Source of the DNA: Pseudomonadota bacterium
GTDB lineage: Bacteria; Myxococcota_A; Polyangia; Polyangiales; Polyangiaceae
DNA: 7,897 nucleotides
Assembly (NCBI GenBank): GCA_003242355.1
Contig: QGUH01000131.1
Coordinates: 1-7,897, forward strand
Direction: 5' to 3'
Part shown: one piece after another, positions 1-4,959 of the stretch
Layout of the letters: each line of letters starts with the position of its first letter
Position numbering within the stretch: the stretch's first letter is position 1
Notes under the pieces: generated by a model
Seen by the model: only the letters and a program-made list of their open reading frames with translations
What the model was told of the DNA's origin: nothing
Database searches by the model: none
Translations under genes and position numbers: made by a program

Positions 1-702
1 CCCCGCCTGCGTCGTGCTGCCTCCGAGCGCGCCGCCTACGTTGGCCCCTGGCTCCCCGAGCCGCTGCCGGCCGACGTTCTCCCTCCCGATCACACGCTCG
101 AACGCAACGCCGACCTCTCCTACTCGTTCGTCGCGCTGCTCGAGCGCCTCGGCCCCGAAGAGCGCGCTGCCTTTCTCCTGCGCGAGCTCTTCGACGTTCC
201 CTATGCGGACCTCGCCGCGCTCCTCGGCAAGAGCGAGCCCATGTGCCGGCAAATGGTCCACCGCGCTCACGAGCGCGTGCGCCACGGTCGCCCCCGGCGC
301 GTAGTCCCGCCCGAGGTCCAGCACCGCTTCCTCGATCGTTTTCTCGCCGCCCTCCACCGCGACGACCCCGACGCTCTGCTCTCCCTCTTCGCCGAAACCG
401 TCACCTTCACCTCCGACGGCGGCAACAAAGTCCACGCGGCCCGCAAGGTACTCGAAGGCCCCGCCCGCATCGCCCGATTCCTCCTCACCGTCCACCGCAA
501 ATTCGGCGCCGCCTATCGCTCCACCGTCGAGCCCATCAACGGCCACCCCGCCGTCGTCTCCTACTGGCTCGACGGCTCCGTCCACGGCGTCACCGCCGTC
601 ACCCTCGACGGCGATCGCATCACCGCCATTTACCGCATCCTCAATCCCGACAAACTCCGCAACCTCCCCCCACGCCCGACGCTGGCCCACACCGCGAGCT
701 GA
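1..702 (+). CDS. sigJ: ECF41/SigJ-type RNA polymerase sigma factor with SnoaL-like C-terminal domain (5' partial)
   Basis: The reading frame is open from base 1 to TGA at 700-702 and gives 233 residues, so the start and most of sigma region 2 lie outside the window. The visible part begins with a linker containing YVGPWLPEPL, typical of SigJ-like factors. Region 4 follows (about residues 36-92), with LLERLGPEERAAFLLRELFD and a helix-turn-helix ending in SEPMCRQMVHRAHERV, the -35-binding helix. Residues about 105-220 form a SnoaL/NTF2-like domain. It carries the two ECF41 hallmarks: a DGGGK-type motif, here DGGNK (nt 415-429), and NPDKL near the end (nt 643-657). In this family the C-terminal domain acts in place of an anti-sigma factor, controlling sigma activity and contacting core polymerase. 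Family members usually sit next to a carboxymuconolactone-decarboxylase, oxidoreductase or epimerase target gene; none follows here, though one could lie upstream. The ATG at 241 is inside the HTH and is not the start. Codons from about 300 to 660 end in C almost throughout, unlike the genes to the right. Confidence 0.93.
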   Translation, partial: PRLRRAASERAAYVGPWLPEPLPADVLPPDHTLERNADLSYSFVALLERLGPEERAAFLLRELFDVPYADLAALLGKSEPMCRQMVHRAHERVRHGRPRRVVPPEVQHRFLDRFLAALHRDDPDALLSLFAETVTFTSDGGNKVHAARKVLEGPARIARFLLTVHRKFGAAYRSTVEPINGHPAVVSYWLDGSVHGVTAVTLDGDRITAIYRILNPDKLRNLPPRPTLAHTAS

Positions 703-714
703 ACCGTTGCCCCC

Positions 715-1018
715 CTACCGGAACGGCTCTTCCGCCGAGCTCACGGTGACCGCGCGCTCCAGCCAGCGCCCCAGTTCCCCGTCGGCGCAAGCGAAACTCT
801 GCTGCTTTCGATCCTCGAAGATCGACAGCCCGCGTGCTCGAAGTACCCGCACAATCTCTTCGGCGAACGCCTCGACCCGCCCCTCCGCACGCCCTTCGGC
901 CAACCCTCCGCCCCCTTCTCGATCGACGCGCGCACGGTTTCACTGCGAAACTCGTAGCCTTTCGGAAGCATCTCCCGCGCCCTTCTCGCGCTTCGCCAAG
1001 GGCCGTTTCGATGAGACG
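715..1018 (-). pseudogene. Relic of PD-(D/E)XK-like paralogue family (C-terminal third, two frameshifts)
   Basis: Read on the minus strand, three consecutive frames together rebuild the C-terminal third of the intact protein at 3867-4808. RLIETALGEAR (about 1018-986) matches its DLVETGLSDAAR. After a frame change, MLPKGYEFRSETVRASIEKG (about 971-912) matches LPKGYEFRSETVRTSIEKG. After a second change near the C-run 911-915, AEGRAEGRVEAFAEEIVRVL and onward run to SSAEEPFR and TAG (715-717), matching the intact C-terminus. Plus-strand bases 931-962 and 4102-4133 agree at 31 of 32 positions by eye. The N-terminal nuclease-like core is missing: beyond about 1020 the DNA becomes the downstream flank of the Uma2 gene. 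The TAG lies 12 bases from the sigma-factor stop, so the two genes converge tail to tail. It is most likely non-functional; a sequencing error could explain one shift but not the missing N-terminus. Confidence 0.8.
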
Positions 1019-1096
1019 CGAGTACGGGGAACTCAGCGATAGCGAGGACGCCTTTCGACGACTTCGTGTGCACGGAAGGTCCGCGTAGTGCTCGCG

Positions 1097-1690
1097 CTAT
1101 GTCGCCTCGGGTGGCTCGACCCACCACCGGCTCGTGTCCACGAGTGAAGTGAACGGGGCGATGGTGCGTTGAACGGCTCCCTCCAGACGTTCGAGGAGCT
1201 CGGCTCTTCCGTTTCGGACGTGCAGCACTTCCACGCAACGCTCGTCGGGGTCAACGAGCCATATCCACTCGATCCCCGACTCGGCATAAAGCGGTACCTT
1301 GATGTCCCGGTCGATCTTCCGCGTCGAGTCGGAAAGCACTTCGCAACACCAATCGGGAAGCTCCACGATCGGATTCACGAACACGAACGGTGGCGGGATC
1401 GCGTGGCCCTGGGGGAGCGCCCACCCCGCAAGACCGGACACCACGAGCCGGTCGCGAATTCGGATTTCCGCTTCCTGTTCCAGCCACCAGCCGGTCCCCC
1501 CCTCCCAGCGATCGTCCCCACTCAAAGATCGGGCAATACCGCGGGCGGTGAGGCGGTGCTTGCCCCCTGGGCGGCCCATCGTGCGGATCACCCCCGGTTC
1601 GAGAATTTCCCCCGTCAACCCGGGCGGGAGCGCTTCGATCGCTCGATACAGCTCATCGAAGCTCGGCATCCTTTCGGCCGCTGAGGCCAT
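1097..1690 (-). CDS. Uma2-family (PD-(D/E)XK-fold) protein, possibly lacking the first catalytic aspartate
   Basis: This is a 197-residue protein, a normal length for Uma2 (about 180-200). I chose ATG at 1690 (MASAAERMPSFDELY), which fits family N-termini; ATG 1669 is an alternative, and the frame stays open to 1798 without Uma2-like sequence. Family landmarks are GEIL (27-30), H45 in the GGKHRLTARGIAR segment, the E-rich strand WWLEQEAEIRIRDRL (68-82), and the core LPDWCCEVLSDSTRKIDRDIKVPLYA (111-136) with E117 and K131, followed by WIWLVDP (142-148). Most myxobacterial relatives I know have P-D-L-A-G-W where this protein has V-S-G-L-A-G-W (84-90, nt about 1441-1421), so the usual acidic residue of the fold appears replaced by Gly86. 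Uma2 proteins are predicted restriction-endonuclease-fold proteins, multicopy in cyanobacteria and myxobacteria, with unproven biological role. No strong Shine-Dalgarno is visible. It ends beside the relic at 715-1018 and is divergent from the GNAT-like gene. Confidence 0.85.
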   Translation of the reverse strand: MASAAERMPSFDELYRAIEALPPGLTGEILEPGVIRTMGRPGGKHRLTARGIARSLSGDDRWEGGTGWWLEQEAEIRIRDRLVVSGLAGWALPQGHAIPPPFVFVNPIVELPDWCCEVLSDSTRKIDRDIKVPLYAESGIEWIWLVDPDERCVEVLHVRNGRAELLERLEGAVQRTIAPFTSLVDTSRWWVEPPEAT

Positions 1691-1791
1691 GGCTGCACTG
1701 TAGCACCCCGCCTCCGCCGTTGCCGCGCTGCCCCTTTCAGGGGCGTTCCCTCCCGTTGAGGAAACATCGCTTCTGCCGCCACTCGAAACGA

Positions 1792-1812
1792 GCCGCACCG
1801 GAACCGTGCGGC
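1792..1812. promoter_or_regulatory. 7-bp perfect inverted repeat, possible operator
   Basis: GCCGCAC (1792-1798) and GTGCGGC (1806-1812) are exact inverse complements around a 7-base spacer, in the middle of the divergent promoter region. It could be an operator for a dimeric regulator or a small hairpin in a Uma2 leader. No T-tract follows on either strand, so terminator function is unlikely. A 7-bp GC palindrome can occur by chance in DNA of this composition. Confidence 0.3.
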
Positions 1813-1965
1813 GCGCCTACTGTCCGGCGCACCGGGCTGAACCGCCGAAGGGCTCCGACGGAAGAAGCGACCTACCCGCCGCGTTTCTTTCGACGTCCGG
1901 GTCGTGGTGGCCCGCGTTGCGTGTGTGACTCGGGACCGTCCGTGGCAAGGGTCGCGGGGTGCTGG

Positions 1966-1971
1966 TAGCTT
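1966..1971 (+). promoter_or_regulatory. Candidate -10 element (TAGCTT) just upstream of GTG 1978
   Basis: TAGCTT sits in the context GCTGGTAGCTT, six bases before the GTG start at 1978. A weak -35-like GTGGCA lies at 1942-1947 with an 18-base spacer. Transcription from here would begin at or near the start codon, giving a leaderless mRNA; no Shine-Dalgarno precedes the GTG. A similar arrangement is found before the gene at 4960. Confidence 0.3.
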
Positions 1972-1977
1972 CGTGGC

Positions 1978-2748
1978 GTGCCTGCCCGAATCACCTCCCC
2001 GAATCACGACGAAGTGCGCCGGGCAGCGGCGAGGAACAATGCGCACTGGTGCGACACGCTGTGCAAGATCCACGGCGCGGCCGGGGAGCACCACGACGCG
2101 TACTGGCTCCAGCGCGGCTGGGTGCCGCCCTATGTGTCGAACCTGGTGACGCTCGTGGGTCCGGAGGGGCGCCACGCGCAGCTGGCAGCCATTCGGGCGC
2201 TGATCGACGCGGACCCACACCGGGTTTTCGGCGTCAAAGACGCTTTTCACTGTCTCGAGCTCACGCCACTCGGGTTCGTCGTGCTGTTCGAGGCAAGTTG
2301 GATCGTGCGTGCACCGCAGCGCGAGCCACCGCGCGATGCGGACGAGCGCCTCGAGTGGTCGGTGGTGACGACGCCCGCCGAGCTCGAAATCTGGGAGCGC
2401 ACCTGGCGGGGCCTTTCGGCCAACGAAGCCGCGCGCGAGTCCGTTCGTTCGTTCTTGCCTGCGTTGCTCGACGAGCCAGGGTTCCACTTCCTGCTCGGCA
2501 AGCGCGCGGCACAATCGGTGGCCACCGCCGCCTTGAGCTGCACCGAAGACGTCGTGGGCCTCTCGAACGTGTTCAGCGACGCGCCGGGCGTCGGGCCCCT
2601 GTTTCCGGGCTGCACGCGACTCGCGATGCAGCTCTATCCCGAGCTGCCGTTGGTCGGGTTCGAGCGCGGCGACGACCTCGTGGCGGCCGAACGCGCGGGC
2701 TTCGAGCGCGTGGGTGGGCTCCGCGTGTGGCATCGAGCACCGGTATGA
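1978..2748 (+). CDS. GNAT-like acetyltransferase-related protein
   Basis: This is a 256-residue protein from GTG 1978 to TGA 2746-2748. It starts MPARITSPNHDEVRRAAARN and continues with NNAHWCDTLCKIHG and PPYVSNLVTLVG, an N-terminal layout I recognise from uncharacterised GNAT-like proteins of actinobacteria and myxobacteria. VKDAFHCLELTPLGFVVLFE (86-105) lies in the middle. The C-terminal half has the GNAT-style core: SVATAALSCTEDVVGLSNVF (180-199) is the strand preceding the acyl-CoA loop, and LVGFERGDDLVAAERAGFERVGGLRVW (225-251) resembles the closing helix and strand of GNAT folds. The classical Q/R-x-x-G-x-G/A pyrophosphate loop is not evident, so catalysis and substrate are unknown. Its stop overlaps the start of the ribonuclease Z gene (ATGA), suggesting one transcript with coupled translation. 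I see no Shine-Dalgarno before GTG 1978, and that start is chosen because the recognisable sequence begins right after it. Confidence 0.75.
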   Translation: MPARITSPNHDEVRRAAARNNAHWCDTLCKIHGAAGEHHDAYWLQRGWVPPYVSNLVTLVGPEGRHAQLAAIRALIDADPHRVFGVKDAFHCLELTPLGFVVLFEASWIVRAPQREPPRDADERLEWSVVTTPAELEIWERTWRGLSANEAARESVRSFLPALLDEPGFHFLLGKRAAQSVATAALSCTEDVVGLSNVFSDAPGVGPLFPGCTRLAMQLYPELPLVGFERGDDLVAAERAGFERVGGLRVWHRAPV

Positions 2749-3566
2749 GCGCGCGCTTCCCGGACCTTTCCGGAATCAGCATCGCCGGATTGGAAACCAC
2801 GATCGTGGTGCCGAGCCTGAGACTCGCCTTCGACATGGGCCGGTGCACGAGCAGCGCCGTGAAACAAAGATGGGTGCTGTTGAGCCATGGCCACCTCGAC
2901 CACGTCGGCGCGATCACCCAGCACGCCGCGCGGCGCGCGCTGATGAAGATGCCGGAAGGCATCTACTTGGTTCCCGCGGCCATCCACGAGGCGATCGAGC
3001 GCCTGTTCAACGCCGCGGGAGAGCTCGACGGGCACGCGATTCCGCGCCGCATCGTGCCGCTCGAGCCGGAGCAAGACTACGAGCTCTCCGGAGGGCGCTT
3101 CGTGCGACCGTTCCGGACGTTTCATCGCGTGCCGAGCCAGGGCTACACCATTTGGGAACGTCGGCACCGATTGCGCGCGGAGTTTCGACGCCTGCCCAGC
3201 GTCGAGCTCGCCCGCCTGCGCCGCCAAGGCGTCGTGCTCGACGAGCCCCACGAGGTCCCCGTGCTTTCCTTCACCGGCGACACGCGGATCGAAGTCATCG
3301 AGCAAACGCCCGAGCTTGGCGCCGTCGACACGCTGATCCTCGAAACCAGCTTTTTGGATCAACGCGTCTCCGTGACCGAAGCACGCGCCATGGGGCACGT
3401 TCACCTCGACGAAGTCATCGCTCGCCACGAGCTCTTCAACGGTCGCGACGTCGTCTTTTCGCACTTTTCCGCGCGCTACGGCGCTCCCGACATCCACCAA
3501 GCCCTCACTCGCTTACCAGACTCCCTCCGCCCGCGCGTGCGTGCGCTCCCGTTCAACGCCGACTGA
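2745..3566 (+). CDS. rnz: Ribonuclease Z (short, plant-type tRNase Z; metallo-beta-lactamase fold)
   Basis: This is a 273-residue protein from ATG 2745, overlapping the upstream stop as ATGA. tRNase Z removes the 3' trailer of pre-tRNAs in the cytoplasm. The zinc-binding H-x-H-x-D-H is SHGHLDHVG (47-55: H48, H50, D52, H53). Further ligand or catalytic candidates are H127 in FHRVPSQGY, D179 in TGDT, H218/H220 in GHVH, and H240 in SHFSARY. The order F-H-R-V-P-S-Q-G-Y, then R-x-x-L-R-x-E-F, then FTGDT, LETSFLD, GHVHLDEV and HFSARY followed by LPDSL closely tracks the short tRNase Z of plants (TRZ1/2, about 280 residues) rather than the E. coli or Bacillus enzymes. It has no signal peptide and no long form-specific N-terminal half. 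The frame is open upstream to 1959, but that part overlaps the GNAT-like gene in another frame and is not coding. The gene could be a second or specialised RNase Z, since the main copy of the genome is not visible here. Confidence 0.9.
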   Translation: MSARFPDLSGISIAGLETTIVVPSLRLAFDMGRCTSSAVKQRWVLLSHGHLDHVGAITQHAARRALMKMPEGIYLVPAAIHEAIERLFNAAGELDGHAIPRRIVPLEPEQDYELSGGRFVRPFRTFHRVPSQGYTIWERRHRLRAEFRRLPSVELARLRRQGVVLDEPHEVPVLSFTGDTRIEVIEQTPELGAVDTLILETSFLDQRVSVTEARAMGHVHLDEVIARHELFNGRDVVFSHFSARYGAPDIHQALTRLPDSLRPRVRALPFNAD

Positions 3567-3737
3567 TTCTGCGCCCTCATCGCGCACTATCTCGTTCCTC
3601 GAACGCGGAGCTCTCGCCCCGCGACGGCCCAGAACGCCTGGATCGTGCCGAACGAACATCGGCGATGGCATGGACCGCTTCGGACGATTCGGCGTGGCGG
3701 AAACTCGGCGCGACGCTCGCGCCCTCTCGCTTCGACC
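3567..3737. repeat. Spacer; bases about 3660-3737 repeat the downstream flank of the Uma2 gene
   Basis: No coding region is supported here. The first 90 bases after the RNase Z stop show nothing recognisable. From about 3660 the sequence aligns with 1038-1110, the DNA just downstream of the intact Uma2 stop (for example GCGATGGC with GCGATAGC, GTGGCGGAA with GTGCACGGAA, and the GCTCGCGC shared near 3712 and 1090), with small gaps. The repeat unit therefore includes 3' flanking DNA, not only coding sequence. Confidence 0.55.
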
Positions 3738-3866
3738 GGCTCGACGCACGACCGGCTCGTGTCCCCGAGCGAACCTCGATTTCCCGGTCGACTTTCCGGG
3801 TAAGGTCGAAAAGCACTTCGCAACACCGATCGGGAAGCGCCACACTCGGGCTTTCGAGCATGAGCT
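3738..3866 (-). pseudogene. Relic of a Uma2-family gene with internal deletion
   Basis: On the minus strand the fragment reads SPSVALPDRCCEVLFDLTRK and on to VDREIEV (about 3856-3772), matching NPIVELPDWCCEVLSDSTRK-IDRDIKV of the intact Uma2 protein. After a frame change it continues SLGDTSRSCVEPVEA (about 3771-3727), matching the last residues SLVDTSRWWVEPPEA. The roughly 148 bases between these blocks in the intact gene (about 1153-1300) are missing. The N-terminal half is also missing: homology stops where the PD-(D/E)XK-like gene ends at 3867. Plus-strand bases 1301-1366 and 3778-3843 agree at about 56 of 66 positions by eye. The normal Uma2 stop is not conserved. This is a dead fragment in the 3' flank of its neighbour, unless it works as RNA or as a recombination site. 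Confidence 0.8.
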
Positions 3867-4808
3867 CTATTCGAACAACTCTTCCGACGACGGCGCCGTG
3901 GCAGCGCGCTCCAACCATCGCCCCAGCTGCTCGACGTCCGTGCAGGAAAGGATTTGCCGCTTTCGATCCTCGGAGATGGAGAGCCCACGAGCCAGAATCA
4001 CCCTGAGGATTCCTTGAGCGAGCGCCTCAGCCTGCCCATCGAGGCGGCCTTCCGCCCGCCCTTCCAGGCGCCCCTCGAGGCGTCCCTTTTCGATCGAGGT
4101 GCGCACGGTTTCGCTGCGAAACTCGTAGCCTTTGGGGAGCCTTTCGAACGCCTTCCTTGCCGCGTCGCTCAGCCCGGTTTCGACGAGATCGTAGCATCGC
4201 ACTCGGCGCTCGGAGTCCGGAATCGCCTCGGCGCCCGCGGCCGCAGCCAGCGCGATCGCCACGGTGCGATCCACGTCGCCTTCGCCGTGCGCCATGACCG
4301 AGAGCACGGCGAGCTCCGGCTCCTCCGTTGCACGCGCGGGATCGACGACGACGGGAACTGCTTCAGGCCCGAGCACGAATGGACGGAACACGTTGCCGGG
4401 ACCGAGCAGAATGGGCCGCGACGCCCAGTCTGCGACCGCGCTCTCGGACGTGACCACGAGCACCACCGCCTCGCATTCGTACCGCGCTCGGACGCAAGCT
4501 GCATAGAGCGGCCCCGTGAACCGCTTACGCTCCTTCCGCGCGAGCCGAACCTCCACCACGATCGCGAGCACGGGCACTCCGTTCACCAGCAGCACCATCA
4601 AATCCGCCCGGTACTCGGTCGGCACGACTTCCGTCAGCTCCGCCGATTCGACGCGCAATTCCGTGTACGCGGGCACGTCCACGCTCAGCGCTTCCCGCAG
4701 AAGGCCCGGCACGAGCTCCGGCCGAGCACGCAGCAACGCCCAGAGGATCTCGTGGTCCGTCGAGGGCACGAGGCTCAGTCGGTCGATCGAAGGCGCGGTT
4801 GCAAGCAT
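3867..4808 (-). CDS. PD-(D/E)XK nuclease-like protein of a myxobacterial paralogue family (Rpn-like), with (R-x-E-G)n tail
   Basis: This is a 313-residue protein from ATG 4808 (MLATAPSIDRLSLVPSTDHE) to TAG 3867. The N-terminal part holds a restriction-endonuclease-like core. YRADLMVLL (66-74) carries D69, and LAIVVEVRLARKERKRFTGP (81-100) carries E86 in E-V-R, where relatives I recall mostly have E-V-Q or E-x-K. A strand AVVLVVT (114-120) and W128 follow, then the PELAVLSVMAHGEGD segment (164-178). Residues 203-234 (VRCYDLVETGLSDAARKAFE then LPKGYEFRSETV) lead to the charged repeat GRLEGRLEGRAEGRLDGQAEA (242-262, with a break here for length: unit R-x-E-G) and a C-terminal helical tail ending LERAATAPSSEELFE. 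Such proteins are abundant paralogues in Sorangium-type genomes and are often labelled hypothetical or recombination-promoting-nuclease-like; activity is unproven. No clear Shine-Dalgarno precedes 4808. The frame is open upstream to 5261, but that overlaps the + strand gene and lacks family sequence. Confidence 0.83.
   Translation of the reverse strand: MLATAPSIDRLSLVPSTDHEILWALLRARPELVPGLLREALSVDVPAYTELRVESAELTEVVPTEYRADLMVLLVNGVPVLAIVVEVRLARKERKRFTGPLYAACVRARYECEAVVLVVTSESAVADWASRPILLGPGNVFRPFVLGPEAVPVVVDPARATEEPELAVLSVMAHGEGDVDRTVAIALAAAAGAEAIPDSERRVRCYDLVETGLSDAARKAFERLPKGYEFRSETVRTSIEKGRLEGRLEGRAEGRLDGQAEALAQGILRVILARGLSISEDRKRQILSCTDVEQLGRWLERAATAPSSEELFE
4023..4085 (-). repeat. Imperfect 12-bp tandem repeat encoding R-x-E-G units
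   Basis: Inside the PD-(D/E)XK-like gene, about four to five 12-base units (minus strand pattern CGCCTCGAGGGG with variants) encode repeating R-L-E-G, R-A-E-G and R-L-D-G. The same segment is shorter in the relic at 715-1018 (A-E-G-R-A-E-G-R-V-E-A), where one frameshift falls beside it. Such repeats expand and contract by slippage; the protein segment is probably a charged helical spacer. Confidence 0.7.
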
Positions 4809-4944
4809 CGTTACGCCCAGGGAACGACCAGCGCCTGCCTTGGGAAATCGTCGGGCACCGTGATGGCGGCACCGTTCCTGCAACACGGGCAGGGAGCTCG
4901 CTCGAGCGGAAGCTTTTCCTTGATCCGTTGGCGGAGGGGGCTGG

Positions 4945-4950
4945 TAGACT
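4945..4950 (+). promoter_or_regulatory. Candidate sigma-70-type -10 element (TAGACT) with weak -35 (TTGATC)
   Basis: TAGACT at 4945-4950 lies in the context GCTGGTAGACT. A TTGATC at 4920-4925 could be the -35 box, with a rather long 19-base spacer. Transcription would start around 4957-4960, at the GTG proposed for the following gene, which would be leaderless if that start is right. If translation starts at GTG 5020 or 5032 instead, there would be a leader of about 60-75 bases. Confidence 0.35.
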
Positions 4951-4959
4951 GCGGGCCGG

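Larger units (their letters stand above)
1691..1977. other. Divergent intergenic region between Uma2 and GNAT-like genes
   Basis: These 287 bases separate two divergent genes and hold no convincing coding region. Frames on both strands remain open across parts of it, which GC-rich DNA explains. It must contain the promoters of both genes. The only structures I could pick out are the inverted repeat at 1792-1812 and a -10-like hexamer at 1966-1971, listed separately. Confidence 0.6.

Noticed and set aside
14..304. Small Ser/Pro/Arg-rich open frame at the left edge
   Set aside because: It is a shadow of the sigma-factor frame, which carries clear region 4 sequence.
911..915. C-run as a phase-variation switch in the relic
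   Set aside because: Five bases is too short for typical slippage switching, and the gene also lacks its N-terminus and has a second frameshift.
1959..2744. Open frame extending upstream of the RNase Z start
   Set aside because: Its translation is Arg/Ala-rich without motifs and overlaps the GNAT-like gene in another frame; RNase Z homology begins at MSARFPDLSG (2745).
2634..3500. Antisense open frame of 288 codons over RNase Z
   Set aside because: The plus strand encodes a complete metallo-beta-lactamase motif set; the antisense product resembles nothing.
3593..3605. CGTTC-CTC-GAACG hairpin after RNase Z as a terminator
   Set aside because: The stem is only 5 bp and no T-tract follows.
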